This document shows, piece after piece, positions 8,204 through 16,220 of a stretch of 64,000 nucleotides of DNA (the stretch's first letter is position 1; each line of letters opens with the position of its first letter). Position numbers and translations under genes: made by a program. This stretch comes from VBDM01 sp035651815 (GTDB lineage Bacteria; Pseudomonadota; Gammaproteobacteria; Burkholderiales; SG8-39), in NCBI GenBank assembly GCA_035651815.1, contig DASRFB010000018.1, forward strand, positions 1 through 64,000. Direction: 5' to 3'. The notes beneath the pieces were generated by a model. It did no database searches. It was not told the DNA's origin and saw only the letters and a program-made list of their open reading frames with translations.

Positions 8204-9118
8204 GTGAGAACCCCTTCGACCCCCGCGGACGTCCCGCGTTCCGCGCTGGCGCTCGTGCTGCTCGTGGCCCTCGCCTGGGGCTTCAACTGGCCGATGCTGA
8301 AGATCGCGCTGTCGGAAATGGCGCCGCTGCATTTCCGCACCTGGTGCGTGCTCGGAGGAGCCGCGGGGCTGTTCGCGATCGCGGCGGCCGGCCGCCGGCC
8401 GCTGGCCGTGCCGCGCGCCCAGTGGGGGCGGCTGCTCGCGCTCACGCTCTTCAACGTGACCGCGTGGAACGTCCTGGTCGCCTACGGCGTGACGCTGATG
8501 GAGTCGGGGCGCGCCGCGATCCTGGGATTCACGATGCCCATCTGGGGCGTGCTGCTCGGGCGCTGGTTCTTCGGCGAGCGGCTCGCCGCGCGCCACGTCG
8601 CGGCGCTTTCGCTCGGGATCGCGGGACTCGTGTTCCTCCTCGGGGGCGAGCTCGGCGTCGCCGGGCGCTCGCCCCTCGGCACCGGCCTCATGCTCGGCGC
8701 CGCGGCCCTCTGGGCCGTCGGCGTCGTGCTCATGAAGCGCTGGGGATACCTCGGGATGCCGGCGACCGTGTTCACCGCCTGGCAGCTGCTGCTGGGTGGG
8801 CTTCCGATCGTGCTCGCCGTGCCGTTCGAGCACGGCAGCTTCTCGCTGCTCGCGCTCGACACCGGCGCGCTGCTCGCGCTCATCTACAGCGTCGCGATCG
8901 CGTTCGTGTTCTCGTACTGGGCGTGGAACCGCGCCGTCACGGCGTTGCCGGTCGTCGTCTCGTCGCTGTCGTCGCTGCTCGTGCCGCTGATCGGCGTCTT
9001 CAGCGGCATGCTCGTGCTCGGCGAGCGCCCCGCGTGGACCGACTTCGCCGCGCTCGCACTCATCACCGGGGCGGTCGCGACCGTGCTGATCCCGCGGCGC
9101 GCCGGCGGCACTGCGTAA
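8204..9118 (+). CDS. EamA/DMT-family transporter (paralogue 2)
   Basis: This 304-aa, ten-helix EamA protein resembles the one at 6703-7650. Both share LGWGLSWPIMKI-like (here AWGFNWPMLKI) N-termini, the ESGRAAILGFTMPIWGVLLG segment and VVSSLSSLLVPLIGVFSGM in repeat 2. The position and parallel sequence suggest a tandem duplication followed by divergence. The GTG start at 8204 lies 77 bases from the divergently read RidA gene, so the two share a promoter region. The substrate is unknown. Confidence 0.9.
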   Translation: MRTPSTPADVPRSALALVLLVALAWGFNWPMLKIALSEMAPLHFRTWCVLGGAAGLFAIAAAGRRPLAVPRAQWGRLLALTLFNVTAWNVLVAYGVTLMESGRAAILGFTMPIWGVLLGRWFFGERLAARHVAALSLGIAGLVFLLGGELGVAGRSPLGTGLMLGAAALWAVGVVLMKRWGYLGMPATVFTAWQLLLGGLPIVLAVPFEHGSFSLLALDTGALLALIYSVAIAFVFSYWAWNRAVTALPVVVSSLSSLLVPLIGVFSGMLVLGERPAWTDFAALALITGAVATVLIPRRAGGTA

Positions 9119-9166
9119 AAAAGAAGGATGAGGGACGACACTCCCTCTGATCGGCCGGAGAGGCGC

Positions 9167-10084
9167 TCAAGCGCCCGGCGCCGGCACGGCCCGCCTGCGC
9201 GGGATCCGCTCCGCCTTCCAGTTCTGCAGCGCCCAGCTCCACACGTCGGCGGCGCGCGCGTTGCGCAGCTTCGGCGGCGGCGGATTGTCGAGGAACGCGA
9301 GCGCGTCGGCGAGCGCGGCGGCGCCTTTGGCGGGGTCGACCGCGGCGGCGAGCGTCTGCTTCGAGAGCTTGCGGCCTTGCGCGTCGACCGCGACCGGCAG
9401 GTGCATGTAGCTCGGCGTCGGCAGGCCGAGCAGCCGCTGCAGGTGGATCTGGCGCGGCGTCGAGTCGAGCAGGTCGGCGCCGCGCACGACATCGGTGATC
9501 TGCTGCTCGGCGTCGTCGACCACCACCGCGAGCTGGTACGCGTACAGCCCGTCGGCGCGGCGCACGACGAAGTCGCCGCAGTCGCGCGCGAGGTGCCGCT
9601 CGACGCGCCCCTGGATCGCGTCGTCGAAGGCGATCGCGACGTCGTCGACCCGCACGCGGATCGCGCGGCCCTCCCGCCCGGGGGGCAGGCCCTCGCGGCA
9701 GGTGCCGGGATAGACGAGCTCGCCCGAATCGCCCTTGGCGCCGCCGAACGCGCCGACCGAGTCCTCGATCTCCTTGCGCGTGCACGCGCACGCGAACACG
9801 GTGCCCGAGCGCTTGAGCCTCGAGAGCGCCTCGCCGTAGGCGAAGTCGCGCCGGCTCTGGTAGAGCACGGGCTCGTCCCACTCGAAGCCGAGCGCCTCGA
9901 GCACGCGTAGGATCTCGTCGGCCGCGCCGGCGACCTCGCGCGGGCGGTCGAGGTCTTCCATGCGCACGAGCCAGTCGCCGCCGCGCGTGCGCGCCTCGAG
10001 GTAGCTGCCGACCGCGGCGACCAGCGAACCGAAGTGCAGCGGTCCTGTCGGAGATGGGGCGAAGCGTCCGCGGTAGTCGTCCAT
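9167..10084 (-). CDS. gluQ: glutamyl-Q tRNA(Asp) synthetase
   Basis: This 305-aa protein is a truncated glutamyl-tRNA synthetase-like enzyme without an anticodon-binding domain. It has the class I signature APSPTGPLHFGS (residues 9-20), Cys residues for zinc in FACACTR and GTCREG, and KLSKQ at 239-243. GluQ (YadB) attaches glutamate to the queuosine base of tRNA(Asp) rather than to a tRNA 3' end. The start codon at 10084 is the natural one because the catalytic fold begins five residues in. The opposite neighbour ndh is divergent, with 109 bases between the two starts. Confidence 0.95.
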   Translation of the reverse strand: MDDYRGRFAPSPTGPLHFGSLVAAVGSYLEARTRGGDWLVRMEDLDRPREVAGAADEILRVLEALGFEWDEPVLYQSRRDFAYGEALSRLKRSGTVFACACTRKEIEDSVGAFGGAKGDSGELVYPGTCREGLPPGREGRAIRVRVDDVAIAFDDAIQGRVERHLARDCGDFVVRRADGLYAYQLAVVVDDAEQQITDVVRGADLLDSTPRQIHLQRLLGLPTPSYMHLPVAVDAQGRKLSKQTLAAAVDPAKGAAALADALAFLDNPPPPKLRNARAADVWSWALQNWKAERIPRRRAVPAPGA

Positions 10085-10193
10085 CGTTCTGCGGGCCTCG
10101 TTGGAGCGGATATTGCTGGGACAGTCCCCGGCGTCCTTTGGTGCCCGCCTGGGCTAAGATCGGAGCGGCAAAAAGAACTCGAAGAATACGAAT

Positions 10194-11507
10194 ATGTCGA
10201 GCGCGCATCATATCGTGATCCTCGGCGGAGGGGCGGGAGGCCTGGAGCTCGCCACCCGCCTCGGCGACCGGCTGGGGCGCCACGGGCGCGCGGCCGTGAC
10301 CCTGGTCGACCGCTCGCCCACGCACCTGTGGAAACCGCTCCTGCACGAGGTCGCGGCGGGCAGCCTCGACCGGCACGCCAACGAGCTCGACTACCTCGCC
10401 CAGGCGCGCTGGCATCACTTCACCTTCGCGCAAGGGGCGCTCGAGGGGCTCGACCGCTGGAAGCGCGAGGTCGCGCTCGCCCCGGTGCTCGACGAGGCCG
10501 GCGCCGAGGTCATCCCGCGGCGCGGGATCCGCTACGACACGCTCGTGATCGCGATCGGCAGCGAGTCGAACTCGTTCAACGTCCCCGGCGTCACGGAGCA
10601 CGCCTTCCTGCTCGATTCCCCCGACCAGGCCGACCGGCTGCACCGGCGCGTGGTCAGCGCGTGCCTGCGCGCGAACTACCGAGCGGGCGACGGCCACGAC
10701 GGGCGCCTCGACGTCGTGATCGTGGGCGGCGGCGCGACGGGCGTGGAGCTCGCGGCGGAGCTGCACAACACCACGCGCGTCCTCGCCGGCTACGGGCTCC
10801 AGAACATCGACCCCGACCGGTACGTGCGCCTGACCTTGCTGAACGCCGACGCGCGCATCCTGGCCGCGCTGCCCGAGCGCATCTCCGAGGCGACGATGGA
10901 CGTGCTGCGCTCCCTCGGCGTCGACGTGCGCAATTCCGCCCACGTGGTCGAGGTGACGCCGGGCGCGGTGCGCACCAAGGCCGGCGACACCTTCCCCGCG
11001 GCGATCACGGTCTGGGCCGCGGGCATCCGCTGCGCCGAGGTGCTGCGCAACCTCGCGGACCTCGAGACCAACCGCCTGAACCAGCTGCTCGTGACCGGGA
11101 CGCTGCAGACCACGCGCGATCCGGACGTGTTCGCGATCGGCGATTGCGCCGCCTGCCCGTGGCCCGGCCACGCGACGCCCGTGCCCCCGCGCGCCCAGGC
11201 CGCCCACCAGCAGGCCTCGCACCTCGTGCGCACGATGGAGCGGCGGCTGCGCGGGGAGGCGCTCTCGCCGTTCCGGTACCGCGACTTCGGCTCGCTCGTG
11301 TCGCTCGGCGAGTATTCGACCGTCGGCACGCTGATGGGCTTCGTTTCCGGGAAGAGCATGCGCGTCGAGGGCTGGTTCGCCCGGCTGATGTACATTTCGC
11401 TCTACAAGATGCACCTGCTCGCCCTGCACGGGTTCGTCGGCGTCGCGCTCGACACGCTCTCGCGGGCGCTCAAGCGCAGTACCGAGCCGCAGGTCAAGCT
11501 GCACTGA
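10194..11507 (+). CDS. ndh: type II NADH:quinone oxidoreductase
   Basis: This 437-aa flavoprotein has two Rossmann motifs: the FAD site HIVILGGGAGGLELA (residues 6-20) and the NADH site VIVGGGATGVELAAEL near residues 175-190. The DVFAIGDCAACP segment closes the FAD site. The C-terminal third contains the amphipathic helix region (MYISLYKMHLLALHGFVGVA) that attaches NDH-2 to the inner membrane. It passes electrons from NADH to quinone without pumping protons. A TAAGAT hexamer at 10155-10160 is a candidate -10 element. The hydrolase gene follows 7 bases after the stop. Confidence 0.93.
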   Translation: MSSAHHIVILGGGAGGLELATRLGDRLGRHGRAAVTLVDRSPTHLWKPLLHEVAAGSLDRHANELDYLAQARWHHFTFAQGALEGLDRWKREVALAPVLDEAGAEVIPRRGIRYDTLVIAIGSESNSFNVPGVTEHAFLLDSPDQADRLHRRVVSACLRANYRAGDGHDGRLDVVIVGGGATGVELAAELHNTTRVLAGYGLQNIDPDRYVRLTLLNADARILAALPERISEATMDVLRSLGVDVRNSAHVVEVTPGAVRTKAGDTFPAAITVWAAGIRCAEVLRNLADLETNRLNQLLVTGTLQTTRDPDVFAIGDCAACPWPGHATPVPPRAQAAHQQASHLVRTMERRLRGEALSPFRYRDFGSLVSLGEYSTVGTLMGFVSGKSMRVEGWFARLMYISLYKMHLLALHGFVGVALDTLSRALKRSTEPQVKLH

Positions 11508-11514
11508 AGAACGG

Positions 11515-12315
11515 ATGAAAATGTTCTGGTCCCTCGCCCGCATCGGGGTCGCCGTCGTGGTCGGCGTGCCGCTGTTCGTCTACCTGCTGCAGGAGAAGCT
11601 GCTGTTCTTCCCGCAGCCGCTCGGCAAGCCGATCAACGTCCCGAACGTCGAGGACGTCAAGATCACCACGCCCGACGGCGTCACGCTGCACGGCTGGCTG
11701 GTGAAGGGCCACCATGCGCAGCCCGCGCCGCTCGTGATCTACTTCGGCGGCAACGCCGAGGAAGTGTCGTGGCTGGCCTCGGTCGCCGACCAGTTCGGCG
11801 GCTGGTCGCTGCTGCTCGTCAACTACCGCGGCTACGGCGGCAGCGAGGGCAGGCCCGGCGAGCGCGAGCTGTTCGCCGATGCCCTCACGATCCACGACTG
11901 GGCGATCCGGCGCTCGGACGTCATCCCCGAGCGCGTCATCGCGATGGGGCGCAGCCTCGGCAGCGGCGTCGCGGTGCACCTCGCGTCCGACCGGAGCCTC
12001 AGAGGCGTGATCCTCGTGACGCCGTACGACAGCATCACCGAGATCGCGAAGCGCCAATATCCCTACCTCCCGGTCGGGATGCTGATCCGCCATCCGTTCG
12101 ACTCGATCTCGCGCGTGGACAAGATCGACGCGCCGCTCCTGTGCCTCGCCGCGGGCGAAGACCTCGTCGTGCCGCCGAAGCACGCGCGGCGCCTCTACGA
12201 CGCGTGGCGCGGGCCCAAGACGTGGCGAGAGCTTGCGGGCGCCGGCCACGATTCGATCTCGGGCGAGCCGGAGTACTGGGAGGCGATCGGAGGCTTCCTG
12301 AAGGACCTGCGCTAG
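11515..12315 (+). CDS. membrane-anchored alpha/beta hydrolase
   Basis: This 266-aa protein has one N-terminal membrane segment (residues 3-27) followed by an alpha/beta hydrolase domain. Visible features are the oxyanion region IYFGGNAEE, the nucleophile elbow GRSLGSG near residues 145-151, Asp in AAGEDLVVP and the catalytic His in GAGHDSI. The BEM46/YfhR group of serine hydrolases has this arrangement. The substrate is unknown and the catalytic domain probably faces the periplasm. It starts 7 bases after ndh and is likely co-transcribed with it. Confidence 0.88.
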   Translation: MKMFWSLARIGVAVVVGVPLFVYLLQEKLLFFPQPLGKPINVPNVEDVKITTPDGVTLHGWLVKGHHAQPAPLVIYFGGNAEEVSWLASVADQFGGWSLLLVNYRGYGGSEGRPGERELFADALTIHDWAIRRSDVIPERVIAMGRSLGSGVAVHLASDRSLRGVILVTPYDSITEIAKRQYPYLPVGMLIRHPFDSISRVDKIDAPLLCLAAGEDLVVPPKHARRLYDAWRGPKTWRELAGAGHDSISGEPEYWEAIGGFLKDLR

Positions 12316-12337
12316 CGCGCTGTACAATGCTCGGCCG

Positions 12338-12748
12338 ATGGGACTCTTCAGCGGAAAGCGGCCGGAAAATCTCGGCGCCATCCGGGGCAGGCTGGCGCCG
12401 TGCCGGTCGACGCCCAACTGCGTCAGCAGCCAGGCCGACCTCGGCGACCGCACGCACTACATCGAGCCGCTGCGCTTCGCCGGCGAGCCCGCGCACGCCT
12501 GGGCCGCCCTGCAGGTGGTCGTCTCCGGCATGGAGCGCGCCCGCATCGTGGGGCGGGAGAGCGACTACCTGTACGCGGAGTTCACCAGCCGGCTGATGGG
12601 GTACGTCGACGACGTCGAGTTCCTGCTCGACGCGCCGGCACGGGTGATCCACGTGCGCTCGGCCTCGCGCCTCGGGATCCGCGACTTCGGCGTGAACCGG
12701 GAGCGCGTCGAGACGATCCGCGAGCGGCTCGCCGCCGCCGGCGTGTGA
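12338..12748 (+). CDS. DUF1499 domain protein
   Basis: This 136-aa protein contains the DUF1499 pattern: CRSTPNCVSSQ near the N-terminus, HYIEPL, and the central YLYAEFTSRLMGYVDDVEFLLD followed by SRLGIRDFGVNRERVE. No enzymatic role is established for the family. It has no signal peptide. A possible -10 overlaps the end of the preceding hydrolase gene (TGTACAATGC near 12322). The stop overlaps the ATG of the next transporter gene by one base. Confidence 0.9.
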   Translation: MGLFSGKRPENLGAIRGRLAPCRSTPNCVSSQADLGDRTHYIEPLRFAGEPAHAWAALQVVVSGMERARIVGRESDYLYAEFTSRLMGYVDDVEFLLDAPARVIHVRSASRLGIRDFGVNRERVETIRERLAAAGV

Positions 12749-13794
12749 TGGCGGACCGCGCCGGCGTAGGCTCGGCGCTCCTCGGCGCTTTTCTGTTCGG
12801 GGCCAGCACGCCCGTCGCCAAGCTGCTGGTCGGCGGCGTCGAGCCGCTGGTGCTCGCGGGACTGCTCTACGCCGGCTCCGGGATCGGGCTGACGCTCTGG
12901 CTGCTCGCGCGCCGGGCGCGTCCGGGCGCGCCGCGCATCGCGTTCCCGCGCGACGACGTTCCCTGGCTCGCGGGCGCCGTGGTCGCCGGCGGCATCGCGG
13001 CGCCCGTGCTGCTCATGATCGGCCTCGCCTCGACCGAAGCGTCGACGGCCGCGCTGCTCCTCAACCTGGAGGGCGTCTTCACCGCGCTGATCGCGTGGTT
13101 CGCGTTCCGCGAGAACTTCGACCGCCGCGTGCTGGCGGGCATGGTCCTGATCGTCGCCGGTGGCGCGGTGCTCGCGTGGCGTCCCGGCGAGACCGGGCTC
13201 GCATGGCCCGCGATCGCCATCGCGGCCGCGTGCCTGCTGTGGGCGGTGGACAACAACCTCACGCGCAAGGTCTCCGCGAGCGACGCGGTCGTCATCGCCG
13301 CGGTGAAGGGCTTGGTCGCGGGCGGCGTGAACCTCGCGCTCGCCGCCACGCTCGGCGCGGCGGCGCCCTCGGCCGCGCTGGCGTTCGCCGCCGGCGCGGT
13401 CGGATTCGCGGGCTACGGCGTGAGCCTCGCGCTGTTCGTCGTCGCGCTGCGCCAGCTCGGCGCGGCGCGCACCGCGGCGTATTTCTCGACCGCGCCCTTC
13501 ATCGGCGCGGCGCTCGCGTTCGCGTTCCTCGGCGAGTCGCAGACGGCGCTCTTCTGGATCGCGGCGCTGCTCATTGCCGCCGGCGTCGCGCTGCACCTCG
13601 CCGAGCGCCACGCGCACCGCCACAGGCATCAGCGCCTGCGCCACGAGCACCCGCACGTGCACGACGAGCACCACCGGCACGAGCACGCCGCCGGTTGGGA
13701 CGGACAGGAGCCGCACACGCACGAGCACGAGCACGCGCCGCTCGCGCACAGCCATCCCCACTTCCCGGACATCCATCATCGCCACTCTCACTAG
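12748..13794 (+). CDS. EamA-family transporter with histidine-rich C-terminal tail
   Basis: This 348-aa protein has ten predicted membrane helices with two EamA repeats (GASTPVAKLLVGGVEPLVLAG at the start; GAARTAAYFSTAPFIGAALAF in repeat 2). The last 62 residues or so form a hydrophilic tail with 23 His residues, in clusters such as HAHRHRH, DEHHRHEH and THEHEH. Such tails usually bind Zn, Ni or Co and occur on metal transporters and nickel chaperones, but they are unusual on EamA proteins. The downstream HupE/UreJ-like gene supports a metal-related role. This is inference; the substrate is unknown. The ATG at 12748 overlaps the DUF1499 stop. Confidence 0.88.
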   Translation: MADRAGVGSALLGAFLFGASTPVAKLLVGGVEPLVLAGLLYAGSGIGLTLWLLARRARPGAPRIAFPRDDVPWLAGAVVAGGIAAPVLLMIGLASTEASTAALLLNLEGVFTALIAWFAFRENFDRRVLAGMVLIVAGGAVLAWRPGETGLAWPAIAIAAACLLWAVDNNLTRKVSASDAVVIAAVKGLVAGGVNLALAATLGAAAPSAALAFAAGAVGFAGYGVSLALFVVALRQLGAARTAAYFSTAPFIGAALAFAFLGESQTALFWIAALLIAAGVALHLAERHAHRHRHQRLRHEHPHVHDEHHRHEHAAGWDGQEPHTHEHEHAPLAHSHPHFPDIHHRHSH

Positions 13795-14977
13795 AAAAAC
13801 AAAAAGACGCGCGCTCGCGCTCCTCGTCCTCGCCTCGCTCGCGCCGGCCCTCGCCGCTGCGCCCTACGTCCCGAAAGACGACTCGGTGGTGCTCGAGCGC
13901 CTGCCGGTGCGCCCGGGCGACCCGGTCGCGCGCGAGCTGCGCACGCTGCGCACGAAGCTGGCCGAGGACCCTCGCGACGAAGGCAACGCCCTCGCGCTCG
14001 CCGAGCGCTACTTCGAGCTCGCGAACGCCGAGGGCGATCCGCGCTACGTCGGCTACGCGCAGGCCGCGCTCGCGCCCTGGTGGGACGTGCCCGACCCGCC
14101 CCAGGAGCTGCGCGTGATGCGAGCGATGCTCAAGCAGTACAGCCACGACTTCGCCGGAGCGATGACCGACCTCGAGGCGGCGACGCGCGCCGATCCCGAG
14201 GATGCGCGAGCCTGGTCGTGGCGCGGGGCCATCCACATGGTGCAGGCCGACTACGCGGCGGCGCGCGCCGACTGCGAGGCCCAGCGCCGCATCGAGAGCG
14301 AGCTCGGTTACGTCGGCTGCATCGCCTACCTCGACGGCGTGACCGGCCACGCGGCGGCGGCGTACCAGGCGCTGTCTCAGGCGCTCGCGCGCGCGCGCAA
14401 CGCGTCGCCCGAGGAGAAGACCTGGGTGCAGACGCGGCTCGCCGAGCTCGGGCAGCGGATCGGCGACGACGCGCTCGCCGAGCGCCATTTCAAGGCGGCG
14501 CTCGGGCAGAAGGTCACCGACCAGTTCCTGCTCGCCGCCTGGGCCGACTTCCTGCTCGACCACGGCCGCGCGGCCGAGGTGGCGCCGCTGCTGCGCGACT
14601 GGACGCGCTCGGACATCCTGCTGCTGCGGCTGGCGCTCGCCGAGCACGCCCTGAAGCTCCCCGAGGCCAAGGACCACATCGCCGCCCTCAAGGCGCGCTT
14701 CGACGCGGCGGCTCTCCGAGGCGACAAGCTGCATCAACAGGAGGAGGCGCGCTTCAACCTCTATCTCCTCGGAGACAAGGCGAAGGCGCTTGCGCTCGCG
14801 CAGGAGAACTGGAAGCTGCAGCGCGAGCCGCGCGACGCGCGCATCCTGCTCGAGGCGGCGCTCGCGATGAAGGACCCGCAAGGCGGCCGCGAAGCGCTCG
14901 ACTGGCTCGAGCGCTCGGGCCACGAGGATCCGCTGCTGCGCGACGAGGCGGCGAAGCTGAAGGCGGTGAAGCCGTGA
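13775..14977 (+). CDS. secreted TPR-like protein without a standard start codon
   Basis: The frame encodes about 400 aa: a basic segment RKTKRR, a hydrophobic stretch ALALLVLASLAPALAAAP that reads as a signal peptide, then helical repeats with TPR character (DDLEAATRADPEDARAWSWRG-like units) to the C-terminus. No in-frame ATG or GTG lies near the signal peptide; the first in-frame TTG is at 13574, deep inside the EamA gene. I therefore give an approximate start at an ATC at 13775. Possible explanations are a non-standard AUC/AUU start coupled to the EamA stop, a frameshift around the A-rich stretch 13793-13806, or an assembly error. The stop overlaps the HupE-like GTG by 4 bases. Confidence 0.65.
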   Translation: MIATLTRKTKRRALALLVLASLAPALAAAPYVPKDDSVVLERLPVRPGDPVARELRTLRTKLAEDPRDEGNALALAERYFELANAEGDPRYVGYAQAALAPWWDVPDPPQELRVMRAMLKQYSHDFAGAMTDLEAATRADPEDARAWSWRGAIHMVQADYAAARADCEAQRRIESELGYVGCIAYLDGVTGHAAAAYQALSQALARARNASPEEKTWVQTRLAELGQRIGDDALAERHFKAALGQKVTDQFLLAAWADFLLDHGRAAEVAPLLRDWTRSDILLLRLALAEHALKLPEAKDHIAALKARFDAAALRGDKLHQQEEARFNLYLLGDKAKALALAQENWKLQREPRDARILLEAALAMKDPQGGREALDWLERSGHEDPLLRDEAAKLKAVKP

Positions 14978-16104
14978 GGCGCTGGACGGTTTCGGCCCTT
15001 CTCCTCGCCGCGGCGGTGTCCGCGCCCGCGCACGCCCACAAGCCGAGCGACAGCTACCTCGCGCTGCGCATCGAGGACGCGCGCGTCGCCGGTCAATGGG
15101 ACATCGCCCTGCGCGACCTCGACTTCGCGATCGGCCTGGACGCGAACGGCGACGGCGACATCACCTGGGGCGAGCTGCGCGCGCGCCACGCCGACGTCGC
15201 GGCGTACGCCCTGGCGCGGCTCAAGCTGCGCTCGAACGGCGCCGATTGCCCTTTGCAGGCGGGCGAGCACCAGGTCGACGACCACAGCGACGGCGCCTAC
15301 GACGTCATGCGCTTCTCGGCGACCTGCCCGGGAAAGATCGGCAAGCTCGAGATCTCCTACAGCCTGTTCGCCGACCTCGACCCGCAGCACCGCGGGCTGC
15401 TGCGGATCGAGCAGGGCGCGGCGACGCGCACCGCGATCTTCGGCCCCGACCGCCCGACGCAGACGATCGACGTCGCGACCATCTCCGCGTGGACGCAGTT
15501 CATCGACTACGGCCGCGAAGGCGTCTGGCACATCTGGATCGGCTTCGACCACATTCTGTTCCTGCTGTCGCTGCTGCTGCCCGCGGTGCTCACGCGCGAG
15601 CCGCTCGGCTGGCGGCCGGTCCAGGCGTTCCGGCCGGCGTTCATGGACGTGTTCAAGATCGTCACGTCGTTCACCGTGGCGCACTCGATCACGCTCTCGC
15701 TCGCGACGCTCGGCGTCGTGTCGATCCCGTCGCGGGTGGCGGAGTCCGCGATCGCGCTGTCGGTCGTGCTCGCGGCGCTGAACAACGTATTCCCCCTGGT
15801 GCAGGGACGGCGCTGGGTAGTGGCTTTCGCCTTCGGTCTGATCCACGGATTCGGCTTCGCGAGCGTGCTGAAGGACCTGGGGCTGCCGCAGGGCGCGCTG
15901 CTGCTCGCGCTCGTCGGATTCAACCTCGGCGTCGAGGTCGGGCAGCTCGCGATCGTCGGCGTGTTCCTGCCGGTCGCTTACGCGCTGCGGCGGCAGTGGG
16001 TCTATCGCGGCCTGGTGTTCGTGGCGGGGTCCTGGGTCATCGTCGCGGTCGCGGGGACGTGGCTGATCGAGCGCGTGTTCGACCTCAAGCTGATATCGCG
16101 CTGA
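14974..16104 (+). CDS. HupE/UreJ-like membrane protein
   Basis: This 376-aa protein has a signal peptide (VRRWTVSALLLAAAVSAPAHA) and a periplasmic N-terminal domain that includes an EF-hand-like DANGDGDITWGE (from residue 53). Six or so membrane helices follow, with IGFDHILFLLSLLLPA, TSFTVAHSITLSLATLG and GLIHGFGFASVLKDLG. These His-containing helices are the hallmark of the HupE/UreJ_2 family, whose characterised relatives move nickel or cobalt for hydrogenase, urease or cobalamin. No hydrogenase or urease gene is in this window. The mature protein begins HKPSDS, so a His follows the cleavage site. The GTG start overlaps the TPR gene. Confidence 0.88.
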   Translation: MRRWTVSALLLAAAVSAPAHAHKPSDSYLALRIEDARVAGQWDIALRDLDFAIGLDANGDGDITWGELRARHADVAAYALARLKLRSNGADCPLQAGEHQVDDHSDGAYDVMRFSATCPGKIGKLEISYSLFADLDPQHRGLLRIEQGAATRTAIFGPDRPTQTIDVATISAWTQFIDYGREGVWHIWIGFDHILFLLSLLLPAVLTREPLGWRPVQAFRPAFMDVFKIVTSFTVAHSITLSLATLGVVSIPSRVAESAIALSVVLAALNNVFPLVQGRRWVVAFAFGLIHGFGFASVLKDLGLPQGALLLALVGFNLGVEVGQLAIVGVFLPVAYALRRQWVYRGLVFVAGSWVIVAVAGTWLIERVFDLKLISR

Positions 16105-16220
16105 CGCGCGCAACCTCGGCGCGGGTATACGGTCCGTTACCCAATGGCAACAATACTTTACACGGTGGAGACGGCGCCCGGCCCGGAAAACCCCTAAGCT
16201 GCGCACCGTAGGGCCCCATC

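Noticed and set aside
16105..16220. Possible tRNA gene or riboswitch in the gap before mdtA
   Set aside because: No cloverleaf, no T-loop consensus and no recognisable aptamer. The gap is short and looks like an ordinary promoter region.
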